From Lineolata rhizophorae (taxonomy: Eukaryota; Ascomycota; Dothideomycetes; Lineolatales; Lineolataceae), in NCBI GenBank assembly GCA_010093515.1, contig MU001686.1, positions 665,125-729,124 on the forward strand: a DNA stretch of 64,000 nt. The letters run 5' to 3'. The notes under the pieces were generated by a model. That model was not told the DNA's origin, ran no database searches, and worked only from the letters and a program-made list of their open reading frames with translations. Both the position numbers and the translations under genes were made by a program. Shown piece after piece: positions 47,078-58,086 of the stretch (its first letter is position 1; every line of letters starts with the position of its first letter).

Positions 47078-47563
47078 TCATAGCACCCCCTTCCTCGCTA
47101 GCTCAATCTTCCTCAGCGTCTCGCCTTCCTTCCAGCCGCCCTTGGAGGCGCATATGGCGATGCCTTCGCCCAGCTCCATCTTGTCCTCGACATCTGGGAA
47201 GGCGCATGGACAGTGGTGCGGGAAGTGCACGCAGGACAGCGTGCCGGGGCAAAGATAGTTTGTGCAGTGCGCTATGCTCGTTGCGTCTTGGTCAGCGGCA
47301 TTATCCTTACGAAGTGGTGCGGGAATGACGATAGGAAGGGACAAAGGAGGAGAAGGGGGACCTAACAAGGAATAGGGAAGAAAGAACCCACCTGCATCGT
47401 ACTGTGACCGGTACCAGCTTGAGTCGCTGCCGACGTTTTCTGGTTGCTGACGCGATCCGCCGCCGCCGCCGCCGCCGAACATGTGCTCGAAGAACGGGAA
47501 CTGTGTCGCAGCGGAGAGGGCGAAGGCGGTGAGGAGGAGGAAAAGGGAGAGGAGAGACCGCAT
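47078..47563 (-). CDS. lcl2: LCL2-like secreted or ER protein
   Basis: Two exons, 47563-47392 and 47271-47078, join at [12 protein letters not shown] and give 121 residues, the usual LCL2 size. A signal peptide is clear: [18 protein letters not shown]. After a short Gly-rich linker comes the conserved cysteine core [20 protein letters not shown] and then [15 protein letters not shown], ending in ARKGVL. Six cysteines in this pattern suggest disulphide bonds in the ER lumen. In yeast, LCL2 mutants have altered chronological lifespan and a link to ER-associated degradation has been proposed; the biochemical role is unknown. The intron (47272-47391) has a GTGGGT donor. It is transcribed divergently from NOP10. 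Confidence 0.92.
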   Translation of the reverse strand: MRSLLSLFLLLTAFALSAATQFPFFEHMFGGGGGGGSRQQPENVGSDSSWYRSQYDAGGFFLPYSLLGPPSPPLSLPIVIPAPLRKDNAADQDATSIAHCTNYLCPGTLSCVHFPHHCPCAFPDVEDKMELGEGIAICASKGGWKEGETLRKIELARKGVL

Positions 47564-48014
47564 TTTGGGAATTTGAGTCTTAATCTCAGCTTTCAGTCTG
47601 CAAATATGGGGTCAGGAACGTGGTGGTCAGCGGGCAATTGGTGTTTCGGGCGGGAGTGGATGTATCAAGGTTGGTGGTTTTGGTCCAGCTGGCACTTTTG
47701 GGTTGACCAATTACGGGTGCCAGTCAAAAGGTTAGCGCACGGCCAAGGCCGACTCGCGCCACAGCAGTCAGCCACAGTGCACGGATCACCGGAGCTTCTC
47801 AAAAATTGAAATCTCGAATCGCATTCCACACCTTCTTTCCACCTTCACCTCACGACTCCACCACCCACACCGATTGCCCCCTCGTACGTCAGCATCTGCA
47901 GGTCCCGACCAAAGAGTGAAGCAGCTTCAGGGTCCGGCCCCATCTCATCTGCCGTGCGGCGCCGCACTCATGGCTAACGAAACGCCACAAACAGCAGCCA
48001 GTCGCAAGCTAAAG
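47564..48014. promoter_or_regulatory. Bidirectional promoter, LCL2 / NOP10
   Basis: 450 bp between two divergent start codons. It holds two CCAAT-box candidates: ATTGG at 47637-47641 and CCAAT at 47707-47711. CCAAT boxes are bound by the fungal HAP complex and are common in divergent promoters. Confidence 0.4.
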
Positions 48015-48266
48015 ATGCACCTCATGTACACGACGGACCTGGCGACGGGCAAGCGCGTCTACACACTCAAGAAGGTTGTTGACGGCGAGGCGACCCAGTC
48101 GGCCCACCCAGCGCGCTTCTCGCCCGATGACCAGTACTCGCGCCACCGCGTCACGCTCAAGCGCCGCTACGGCCTGCTACCGAGCCAGCTGCAGAAGCAG
48201 GTGACGCAGGACCTGCAGCCGAAGCCGGTCAAAGAGGACGAGAAGAACGGCGAAAATAGTACGTAG
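48015..48266 (+). CDS. nop10: NOP10, H/ACA snoRNP subunit
   Basis: The frame from ATG 48015 encodes 83 residues beginning MHLMYT, the invariant start of NOP10. It continues GKRVYTLKK, then [30 protein letters not shown], here cut only in this description and nearly identical to the family. NOP10 binds the pseudouridine synthase Cbf5 in nucleolar H/ACA particles and supports rRNA pseudouridylation. Yeast NOP10 has 58 residues; this one has a charged tail of about 25 more ([12 protein letters not shown]). The tail ends beside a GTACGT that could be a donor for a further intron, so the last few residues are uncertain. The frame is open upstream, with another ATG at 47970, but the family match fixes the start at 48015. 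Confidence 0.9.
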   Translation: MHLMYTTDLATGKRVYTLKKVVDGEATQSAHPARFSPDDQYSRHRVTLKRRYGLLPSQLQKQVTQDLQPKPVKEDEKNGENST

Positions 48267-49055
48267 GCTTTTATTCAGTTTTTCTTCTTTCCCATAGTGG
48301 CTATAAGCACATGTTTGTTTGTTTGGTTTGCGACTGGGTAGGAACTGCTTTAGGTTAACACAGAGTGACTGGACAGATGGGGCATCCGCGCGTAAGAGGG
48401 CGCGCAGCGAATGAAGAGCGCGTACTCTTCTCTTGAGGGCGAATGGCAACTTCCGTCTCTCGCAATGAAAATCGGGAATTTTTTCTTTGGTGCACTGCGG
48501 CGCGGCGTTTTAATACCAGGTAGGGAAATGGGCTGGTAGTTAAACTTGGCCATTGAACTCATGGGCTTTTCTCTCTTTTCCTATCGAGTTAAAAATAGCT
48601 GGAACTGCCACTTTAGGTACACGGCTAGAGGGTGCGAATTGAGGTTGATTCCAGCTTCAATGAGCGGTGTCTAAAAATTTCAAACTCTTCCACTGTTAAG
48701 CGGATTCGACCGTGAAACCTCGTCTAGTCTCTCTAGATCAGGCGTTTTCCTACAGCATGCAATCGTGGCTGAATATTTTCAGGGAGATATTTCTTTTATT
48801 GGGTGCAACATTCACAATGGTTCGATTTTATAGAGACTAAACTCATAGTTTATCCCTCCCGCTTTTAGGGGCTATTACAACCACAGTTAAGAAGCCCAGG
48901 CCTATAAACTCTCAAGAAACCGATCGCATGTATCAAAAACCGTTCCATCTACCATTCATTGCATCCCTACAGCCCTAAACCAGTTGAAACAACCATTCTA
49001 ATCGCATCTCGCGTAGCCGTGTACAATCCCAATAAAAGAAGCCCAAAACACTCCC
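48267..49055. other. Convergent spacer, NOP10 / NOB1
   Basis: 790 bp, relatively AT-rich, with the 3' ends of both genes. No coding signal beyond a possible short last NOP10 exon. Confidence 0.6.
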
Positions 49056-50615
49056 CTATCTCTTCCTCGAATTAACGTTACGGCCGGCCCCCACCTTGGG
49101 CCTCCCACCGCCGCCCAACCCTGACCTATCCCCGCTCAGGATGGCCGGCAAGTAATCTTCATCCATCAGATCCCTCTTCTTCTCTCGCTTGGCCTGCTGG
49201 ACCGCGCGCACATATTCCTTCTGATCCTCCGCGAGGATGAGATCTTGACCCCAGCCGCCCTTCCCGCCGCCACTACCCTTCTTCTTCCCGCCGCCCGCCT
49301 TCCCGCTCGCTGAGTCCGCCACCGGCTTCGGCACGCTGTACCTGTTGCCGCGGTTGTTCCACTGGAAGTTCCGCTTGAGGTGCAGGCGGGTGCGGCCCGT
49401 CTCGGCGTCGACGGAGCAGCCCACGCGCGTCAGCGTCGGCCCGCCGCAGCGCGGACAGAACTGCCGCGCCTGCTCGCGCGTCGTCGCGAAGCAGGCGTGG
49501 CAGCGCAGGATGGACGAGCGCAGGTGCCGTACTCGCGGCAGCGCGTTGCTGCCGGCTCCCGAGCCCAGCAGGTGCAGGTTCATCTGTAGGAGCACGTTTT
49601 GCATGGCGAAGTCGGAGGTTAGCGTCGCGACAGCCATGTGCGCGGGCGGCTGCTGCGTAGCGCCGCGGCTGCTGCCTGTCATGTCGGCTAGCTGGTGCTT
49701 TTTGATGTTGGACGGGGTGATCCAGCCGTCGGAGTCGGAGTCGGAGGAGGAAAGGGAAATGGCGTCTTGGGACTCTTGTTTGGTGGGATTGGATTGGTAT
49801 TCGGCGTTGTTGTTGTTGGTTACGGTTGGGGAGTTTGATGGATTGACGTTTTCATCCGCCGTCGTCGCTGAAATAGTCATGGATGATGCCGCATTAGATA
49901 GGTCGCCAGTAGTATCAGCTTGCTGTGGCACTCCGTTTGGCTGCTCTTGACCATCGCTCTTTTCCGGTTCGGGTGCAGCTTCCTCTACTTGATCTGCCTT
50001 CTCGCTCCCTCGAATCATCTCCGCGGTTCCCTTAGGGAAGGTCTCGAAAGTACTTTCCGCAAGTGGGTCACGTGAATTCCTCTCGTCGGTGGCGATGGCA
50101 TGATCTGGCGGTGTATTTTCCAGTGATACCGCAGAACTGACCTCAGTCTGCCCTTTCGCCTCCTCTTTTGCCTCTTCGTTTCCCTTCGGCTGCTTCTCCT
50201 TTCGCTCCTTATCCCTCAGCTCTTGCGGCTTTGGCCCATTCAAGCCCTTCTGGCCCGGCACCCTCCTCAGCCTCCAATCGCCGCCGTTCCTCTCGCACTC
50301 CAACTCGTACGCCAGCGCCAAGACCTGCAAGTCCGGCCCGCTCAGCGCGGCCAGGTCGCCCGTCTTGGCCGCGAAGTCGCTGACCACCTTGACCGAGGCC
50401 GCCCGCGGCGCGCGCGGCTTCAGGAATGGCGACAACGTAGTCTCGACGCGGCTGCGCGTCGCGGCGTCACGAATCTCGGCGAGCACGGCCGGCACCGTGT
50501 AGAGCTGCTCGGAATGAGCGAGGAGCGTGGAGACGCTCGGGGAGTTGCTGATGATGGGGCCAGCGTCGAGGACGAGCGAGTGGACGGGCTTTGCGGTTTC
50601 TAATTTTGCGTCCAT
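49056..50615 (-). CDS. nob1: NOB1, 20S pre-rRNA D-site endonuclease
   Basis: An intronless frame of 519 residues. The N-terminal PIN domain (about 12-105) shows the acidic active-site set: D17 in LVLDAGPII, E47 in LAEIRD, and D87/D95 around GDLAALSGPDL. A long disordered acidic/Ser insert follows (about 125-310). The zinc ribbon is C372-x2-C375 and C387-x2-C390 (CHAC ... CPRC). RNFQWNNRGNRYSVPKP follows, and the C-terminus is basic and Gly-rich. NOB1 makes the final cut that matures 18S rRNA in cytoplasmic pre-40S particles. Yeast Nob1 is 459 residues; the excess here is in the insert. It lies tail to tail with NOP10, another ribosome-biogenesis gene. Confidence 0.95.
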   Translation of the reverse strand: MDAKLETAKPVHSLVLDAGPIISNSPSVSTLLAHSEQLYTVPAVLAEIRDAATRSRVETTLSPFLKPRAPRAASVKVVSDFAAKTGDLAALSGPDLQVLALAYELECERNGGDWRLRRVPGQKGLNGPKPQELRDKERKEKQPKGNEEAKEEAKGQTEVSSAVSLENTPPDHAIATDERNSRDPLAESTFETFPKGTAEMIRGSEKADQVEEAAPEPEKSDGQEQPNGVPQQADTTGDLSNAASSMTISATTADENVNPSNSPTVTNNNNAEYQSNPTKQESQDAISLSSSDSDSDGWITPSNIKKHQLADMTGSSRGATQQPPAHMAVATLTSDFAMQNVLLQMNLHLLGSGAGSNALPRVRHLRSSILRCHACFATTREQARQFCPRCGGPTLTRVGCSVDAETGRTRLHLKRNFQWNNRGNRYSVPKPVADSASGKAGGGKKKGSGGGKGGWGQDLILAEDQKEYVRAVQQAKREKKRDLMDEDYLPAILSGDRSGLGGGGRPKVGAGRNVNSRKR

Positions 50616-51069
50616 GATCGAATGAATCGGAACGCCGGCGGAGCTTGAGGAATCAGGACGACAAATATCGGCCGATTTGGGATTTCTTCAGGTCGTTCCT
50701 CTTACTGTCCCTGTTTTGGTTGTCGATTTCGGTCCCACGGAGTGTGGCGTTATGGGGAAATTTTGCCGAGCGAGCAGCCACTAGCGGCGTAGGGCAGAGA
50801 ATGTGGCTTGCGCGCCGGTGGGCGGTCACGTGCAGTGGCTAGTATGGGACTGGTGTGAACCGTCTTATTTCCTCCAAGTTTTATTAACCCCTCGTCATTC
50901 TTCTGGAATTCTCCTGCCTTCCCTTGCCCGTGTGGGGCACACTTATTGTCTCCTGTCTGGCGCGCTCTGTTTTCTGTTGATTGCGGCTGAACGCCGTTGC
51001 TCTCCTCGTCAGCCATGCCCAATACGTGTGCTCGGATCCGTGGGGGCACGCCTCCACCCTAAGCCATTC
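50616..51069. other. NOB1 upstream region
   Basis: 450 bp with the NOB1 promoter. A minus-strand frame (51049-50750) is open but has no recognisable feature. Confidence 0.5.
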
Positions 51070-51454
51070 TTAGCCAAACATCCTCCCTAGGCACCGGTTA
51101 GACATTTCGCTGTCGCCCTTGTTCTGCCCCTCGACCGCTCTGCACTCTGTTCTTCCAGTCGCGGGGAGTTGGAAGCTGCACAAAGACCCAAATCCAAACT
51201 ACCTCTACCGTCCTCCACTTACCGTTGTCGCGAACGAAAGCCACGCGAAACAGCACAGAAGCGGCGACTCCGTTATTCCACTGCCATCGGCGACCTTTCT
51301 TCACCCCTCGGCTTGGATCAGGATGCTCCACACGAGCTACTACTTGCGGCGAGATAGGCGCGCGAAAATCCACACAGTGCCTCGTCGACGGCGTGGCTTG
51401 CGAAGCGTTGGCATACTCAGACAAGTCCAGCACAGCGGGGTCGTCACTGTTCAT
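51070..51454 (-). CDS. Tentative small gene, two exons, unknown product
   Basis: Exon 51454-51223 begins ATG and reads MNSDDPAVLDLSEYANAS. It ends at a GTAAGT donor (GACAACG|GTAAGT). An intron of 136 bp with a CTAAC branch point 11 bases before a TAG acceptor leads to a short exon 51086-51070 ending TAA. The model gives 82 residues. The composition (mixed acidic, aromatic and basic residues, including GRRWQWNNGVAAS) looks more like a protein than its neighbours' shadow frames. No family is recognised, and further exons may lie upstream: a frame at 51953-51702 contains a possible signal peptide (MPKLALAVLLML). Transcript evidence would be needed to accept it. Confidence 0.25.
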
Positions 51455-54400
51455 CGGGATCGACTGTCGTCGCTCGTCCTAGCCCGAGAGTGTGTTGTCT
51501 GGTAAACATTACTAGTACGCACAAGGAGGATGCACCCTTGCAGATCCGCTCTAGTCAGCCTTCTGTGGGGGGTTTTTTTGGTTTTGCGGCAGGCCTTGGT
51601 ACCTCAACTTGCGCTGCACAGCGAAGGCATAACGCGTGAATATACGTACGGCAAGTACCGTGTTGCTTCGTCGCGAAGGGAAATCGTCTGGCATAGCTAA
51701 CTTACTGCGTAGTCCGCAGGCACAACCGCCCCATAACGCTACGCAAGCCTTCGAGCAACCATACAGACGAGACGTTGTATGGCATTCGAGCAATACTGCG
51801 GCTCGCACTCGACGACGTCGTCCTATTTTGCCGAGCAGCATCTCCACATTGTCCGGAAGAACAGTGATATTCGAGCATGAGCAGGACTGCGAGGGCCAGC
51901 TTAGGCATAATCGGTGGGCCTCGTCTACAGATTAGTCGCACATTACGGACCAACGACTAGTTGATTACAAGAACTTAGCTGGGATTTATTGGGGGTGAGG
52001 AAGACACTACGTGTCGTGCAGTTCTCCACAACATATTATGGACTGTCAAGGAATCCAGACGCCAGGGCAAATTGTATCCGGGTAAAGCGCCGTTGGCAGA
52101 TTCCTGGCTAACGTTACCGGCCGATTTACGGCACAGCTTGCTGGAGGGTATTGCTGCCTGTTATATGGTTGTTCAGCCACGCCTATCTTTGTTTCTCAAA
52201 GTGCTAGGCTGCCCCAAAGGGTGTCAAATGGCCACCAGGCAGGTGCAAATGCCAAAGGCGAGCTCCACTGGAAGCCTTTGCCATGGATGATCTGGTGGAT
52301 GATTTGGTGGACTCAAAAATTGTAGGCTTCATGCTGGGCAAGCTTGTTGTCGCGTCTCTTCCCCACGCAAAGGTTGGCTTGATAAAGGTTCAGAATCTCT
52401 TGCAAGCAGGATCCAGTCGAGGCCCAAAAGGTACGTCGCACTTGCAAGATAGTATCGTCTCAAAGGCCGCAGGAGTTAACGCGGGAGATATGGTTTCCTC
52501 GTTAGGCACTTCCGACGTTTTCGCAAACCAATGTAATCGGTGCGTTCCTCGTTCATTGCTTCATATTAAACACTAGAGGGAATAATCCTTCGTCTAAGGA
52601 TTAGATTCATTCAAGGAATTGGGAATATTTTGTTGGATCCCAGTGAAGCCTTTCTTCGAGTCTAAAGCGCACCAATCTACGCCTTGCGCATTGTCAGGTC
52701 TCAAGAATAAGTTGTTCAGACCCCTTGCTATTTTTCACAAAATGCAAGGTACTTTCAGAGCCCTTGGGCACTCACCTAGTACTCAAATAATAACGGAACT
52801 GCTGGGCTAGCCGGTCTAGGCCCTTGCGGTGTTGTTTTCTCGTTTTTTTTTTTCGTTTCCGAGCCCCCCTGGTCTCTGACTTGTTCCAATATTGGCCGCA
52901 TTGCTTGACCTCCCCCACAAGTATTTTTTGTAACATAGTGCCCTTATCGACACTATGTATGCTCGAGTCTTCATATGATTGTATCCCCGTCGCCCACGGC
53001 CAGGGTGAATGGTAACGTCGGAACAGCAAATGGAGACCCGACCAGAAACCAGGCCTCGAATTGGTTAGCCAGTGTCTCCTTGGCGTGGGCTGCACTGATG
53101 ATCCAACGCGTCGTGTCGATAAGGCATGTATTACAGATTCCGTTCTTTGCCTCTCACCGGTCAGAGGCAGACAAAAGGCAACCAGGCGTTCGACCGACCC
53201 CGATAGCGCATGCACTTACGCCCGGTTACTATGGGGATGTGCCGTGGCAGCCACGCCGTGCAGAACGCGTTCCCTTGCACCATGGTCAGCAGATTTTGAA
53301 AGAAGCGGGCGTAGATCAACGATCGAATACTTAACTAGAGCCCTCCTCCCCGAGTGCAGTCCTCCTAAATGCCTTCGAAATCAGACCTCGAGTGTACCTG
53401 AGGTTGCTTATTTAATCGACAGTAGCCGCCAGGCTGGCTGCGCGGCTTAGTGAGTGAGACACGGTCTTTTGATTGGGAGCCCGCTCACCCAATCGAGACT
53501 CCTGCACGCGCCATCACTTCTTGTCGTAACCGAGCTCACACCCTGTCTTATAGGCAACTCGAGGCCGTCTCCCTAGCCCGTCTAGTTAAGAGCCGCATCA
53601 CGTCACGTGCTCAACTCTCCCTCGCCGCTCGTGCCTCTGGTACTGGCTTGCCATCAGACTATTTCGCATCGTCGCTCCCTAGAGACGGACATCGCCAGCA
53701 TGGCCATGAAGAGGCTGTGCAGCGTCTATCTGCTATCATTCTTTCCGGGTCCACATGTCGCCGAAGGCCGCATCAACCGACACGTGTACCCGACTCTGGT
53801 GACCAGTGTTGCGCTGTCACTTGTCGTGTACGGGAGCTGCAGATCTCCTTTAGAACTGCGGTCCTGGCTTATCCGGCTGACGTCCTACTGGCGCAGCCCC
53901 GTGGCCGCTAAAGCAGGCTGGCCTAGGGGATCAGTCCATCGTTGCAGCACTGCCAATCCCTGCTAATCCGCGATTTTTTTATGGCTCGATCCGACCAACC
54001 TTGTCGGCCCGCCGCTTTTCTTCGGTCCAAAGATGACCTGAAACCATCCCAGCGGGCCGTCTGACAGACGGTCCCCCGAAATGGTTCGGGGTCGGAGCCC
54101 TCCGAGGGTGCGCTTCGCTTGTCCATATTGCAGATCGGCGCTCTGGATGTGCTGCCTTCCGCCCATCATCGTTTGGCCGCATAGTATCAGTATCCGTCGT
54201 TGATGTTCTTGCTGACCTCGGCAGCGCGAGCCTTACCGGGTTTGCTGGCAGTAGCGTACCCGTCCCGCGCGTTGGCGTAGTACTAGCTCGAGGGAGGGAA
54301 CAAAAGCAAACCGGCCTAAACCATGCACGGATCTGGGCAAGCCAAAGGAATGCCTTTCAACACAACCGGTCCAGCTTATCCAGCTGCCGGCGCTGATTAT

Positions 54401-55097
54401 CCCTTTCAATAGCGGGGTAGAAGCTACCCGAGCGACGGATTGGCAGACTTGCAGGTTGTCGGGTTCGGCAGCCAGGCGGACAGATAGGCCACGCCCGAAC
54501 CGCCTATAGTCATCCAGATCATGATGGCTCAGGGAGGGGTTGAGTTGGATTCGCCAGCTGTTGGTCAGCTCCAACCCAGCCAACTGGTGCAACGGACCCT
54601 CTCGTATCGTTTTTGGCGTGGGATTGCAGCTGCACTTCGACAAGCAGGTTCCGTCATAAATGCCAAGACGGGCCCGGACCCGCTCAATTGTCTTATCGAT
54701 TTGTGGCTGTCTGCCGATAACAGGCGTGCTGTATAGCATGAAAAACTGCGCTTGTGACCTCCAGCGCAGGGTCGGCACTATCAGGGCCGAGGAAGATGGA
54801 GGGCTCAGGCGGGCCGCAGTTTTGAGCCGCATTCGGGAAGAGATGTATAAGAGCTAGTCGAGCTGAGAGTGCTTATGAGTTTGACGCTCGTGGGAATTGG
54901 GATTTCGACGAACTGCCGCAGTCGACGGCCAACATCCACTGAGAAGAGCACTTTGTTCCGTCATTCTTATTTCGTCACATTATCGCCGGCACGGCTTTAT
55001 ACGGGACGCATAACAACCATTCTGATAGGAGCAATGGACCTAGTATGTTTTGACGTTAGATTTAAATGCTAGCACCAGCTTATTTCGCCGTCTATAG
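51455..55097. other. Gene-poor block
   Basis: 3.6 kb with many short frames on both strands and lower GC than the housekeeping genes. No transposon hallmarks (terminal repeats, reverse transcriptase or transposase motifs) were found. A minus-strand frame of 199 codons at 54832-54233 and plus-strand fragments at 54823-55042 may be remnants of, or 5' exons for, the gene at 55 kb. Confidence 0.45.
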
Positions 55098-55880
55098 CCA
55101 CCGTATTGTTTTGGCGTCTGGCGGCTCGAGCTCACTGATGAGGCTCACACCTTCCCTCAAACGGATGATTTTGGTCGATGGGATCCGCCTACTGACGACC
55201 CCGGAAATGCTCCCTTGTACAGAACGTTGAATCCTATATTTTTCCATTGCCAGGACAATACCGTCACGCATGTCGGAGGCTGTGGGAATTTTACGTCACT
55301 CTATAGCGTCTACTCAGTGCAATACGACCATGAAGATTGCGCCTTTTGGATTGTTAATCTAGACGCTTCGACTGCCACTGACTTTGGCTGGAGGAGACTC
55401 CGGTTCAACCATGACACAGACCATCATAGATCCGAAGCGAGCTTCCATGGCACGAACAACAAACTCCTCGTTGAAAGACCGGATCAACAGTGGCCCAGTC
55501 GAGTGCTGACTGATGCGTACCGAGCCACGGGTTTTCCTCAAAATGCCCCGCCGGAGAACCAGTTCTACGGCACCCTCCACGGAGATCTTGCACTCATTTT
55601 GGGCTTACTGGCTTTGTCAGTACCAGATAATCACATTCTTTGGTACTTCTCCAATCACTATAACTGGGGCCGGTGGAATATGCCAGTACAGTCCTTCCCA
55701 AGTATGTATTGTCGTTCATACAAATGTTTTGTCATTACATCCTGCTAACTGTACTTATTAGGGTTGCTGCCGGGAGCTAACCCAATAAGGGGAGTTGTTG
55801 TCAAAATTTACCTCGGGGACGACTCTCCGGCAACACGTGAGAGGATGAGGGCGCTGGAGAATGGCATCATTCTGCCCTAG
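55098..55880 (+). CDS. Unidentified gene, last two exons (5' end unresolved)
   Basis: Exon 55098-55701 and exon 55762-55880 join across a textbook 60-bp intron (GTATGT donor, CTAAC branch, TTAG acceptor), giving 240 residues to a TAG stop. Segments such as FGRWDPPTDDPGNAPLYRT, VGGCGNFTSLYS, NQFYGTLHGDL and YFSNHYNWGRWN have protein-like composition, with many Trp, Tyr, Asp and Asn. I know no family for it. The 5' side is ambiguous. A 55-bp intron (55043-55097) could join an exon 54869-55042 in phase and give 298 residues. A different upstream frame (54826-55042: RAESAYEFDARGNWDFDE, stop TGA at 54940, then EEHFVPSFLFRHIIAG) looks more protein-like, which would mean the gene is broken. Confidence 0.45.
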
Positions 55881-58086
55881 ATATCCCTATTTCCCTTCGT
55901 TCGAGTTCGTTTCGTTGGCTCCTAGGAAGCAACTTCCTGCTCTACATTCGTGAGAATCAGCTGATTGTTACATTTTCTCATACGTATGGATCTTTCACCT
56001 TTTCCACTGCATGCTATTCATCTCCAATACGTGTAGCTCCTCCAACTTTGCAACCTTTGGTAGTCAGATCTGACGTCACCCTTCCCCAATTCTCCCCTTT
56101 TTTTCTTATTAGCATTTTTCAAGCCGTTCCTAAGTTTTGGTCCACCTCAATGTCACGAGCCCCTTTTCTCGCCTCTGAAAACCAGTCTGAACAATCCGCA
56201 CAAGAGGAAAACTGCCTGTCCAACTTGTTCCAAATTTGCTTTGCCTTCGTTTTCACTTTACCATGTCCACAGTCGTTTCCCACTTGGATGTTTCACAATT
56301 ATACGACAACCGCCTCGCTGTAGTCCAATAAACCGTTTCTTTCTGTCCAGTATAGCTGCGGATCCTCGGTGCCGTGCGTGTGAGGGTCTGATGGGGTTGT
56401 GGTAGAGCGAGGTGCTGGTTGAGGGAAATGCTTTCAAGTGTGGGTAATGACCAAAGGATGGCTCGGGCGTCCTCGAGGCGTTGAAGACTTGCTAAATCGA
56501 CCCGTTTCATATTCAATCCAGATTCCTACCACTTGCAAATTAAAGCAACGTGAATTCGCTTAGCACCACGTGGTGCTGGCCCTACAGCCTCATCTTATCA
56601 TGAAAGCATATGTCTCGAGTAAGTCCCTATTCCGAATAGTCGGCGGCCGCTCGGCGGCACGGCTCTGCTCTGCCCCGCAGCTACGTACGAAAGATTTGCC
56701 CTCTGAGATAATTGACTTTTGCGTGCCTCCTGTCGTCACCGATCGACTTTGCCCGCCTCTCCCGTTGTCTTGTTGAAGACCACATTTAAGACAGATTACC
56801 TGATCTGAAGTACCGGCGAGCCGGGTTGCTTGCTGAGCGCATTGGGACATGTGTAGACAACGGAATCTCGGATCTCACTCACTCCTCTTGCCCGATTGAG
56901 GCCTCAACGCCTAGGAAGATGGGCAAAGGTAATTTCACCACCGAAAGACAGAAAGAGGGGACGAGTCCGGGATTCATTTACCATCTCATGACCACTGCCA
57001 AGCAAGCGCTGTGACATCAAACATCGAGATAACCCACGATCCTACCCCGATCGGCCACATCTATCTACGGGCTTGCTGATCAAAGTAACGCATACTGAGC
57101 GGACATGAAATCATCCACCACTCACTTCTTCACTCACCCGCCAGTCCCTACACCATCCAACCACACTCTCACCACCCACCCACCCACCCACCAACACCAC
57201 ACCAACCCGCATACCCAGCCCCACCCACGCATTCCTCCGCAAGCCCTCCAACCCAGGACACGGCGACCCTCCGCCAAGCTCCTAGCCCGCCCCACACACC
57301 CGACAGGCCCAGCCCGCTCCGCGAGCACACGCTGCCTCTCCTGCCCTCGGGCCTCCGCACAACCACGCTCCGCATTGCTTCTTCCTCGGCCGGGGAGCTG
57401 CACCAGGCGTCCCACCCGTGCGCCCGCACCGCGCGGCCGCGCGCGGCCGGCCTAGCCTCCAGCCAGCTAGCTAGCCAGCCAGCCAGCCAGCCAGTCAGCC
57501 CGTCCACCCCCTCCACTTGGGAGTAGCGAGAGAGCCCGGCGAATAAGGAGGAGATAGTGACGCGATTTAGGGCGGTCGTAGAGGTCTAAGGAACTGCACG
57601 GACGGGAGGCCGAGGTATGGGGATGCCGAGGTGCTTTCTGCAGATTAACTAGTTGCCATACATGGAGTAGCCGGCTAAGCCACGAACTGGAAGGTTTAGG
57701 TCATGATGCTTACTGCTGCTTGAGTAGTTGTCTCACTCTGGCTAGCCCGGCTCGGCTAGGGATTGCATATTTTGGCCATGCTGCTGGTGTAATTCTGCTT
57801 TACTTTCTCACTCAAGGGCAGTCGGAAATGAAAGAGAAGATTGAAATGGAACGAAGATGTTCGTACATGGCATTCTTCCCGGGCTGAGGAAGACAATAAG
57901 TACCTAGTTTTGGGGCCTAGCAGGGTGAAAGGTGTCGACAGACGGCGCTCTACCAGTGAGTTACTAAAAACATACATTCATTTCCCACTCATTTCCCAGC
58001 TACACAAGCAACATCATCACCACAACCACGAACATCTCAGCCATGGCCACCATCACCACCACCTCCTCCTCCCACTACTGCTTCCG
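55881..58086. other. Spacer without recognised gene
   Basis: 2.2 kb. It contains a (CCCA)n stretch near 57172-57195 and an (AGCC)n stretch at about 57470-57500. The open frame at 57105-57455 is a translation of C-rich repeats. Confidence 0.55.
57466..57500. repeat. (AGCC)n tetranucleotide microsatellite
   Basis: About eight slightly imperfect AGCC/AGCT units. Confidence 0.8.

Noticed and set aside
54233-54832. 199-codon minus-strand frame
   Set aside because: Protein-like in places but without recognisable domain or splice support; may be a remnant.
57105-57455. 116-codon plus-strand frame rich in Pro/His/Thr
   Set aside because: Translation of (CCCA)n and C-rich repeats.
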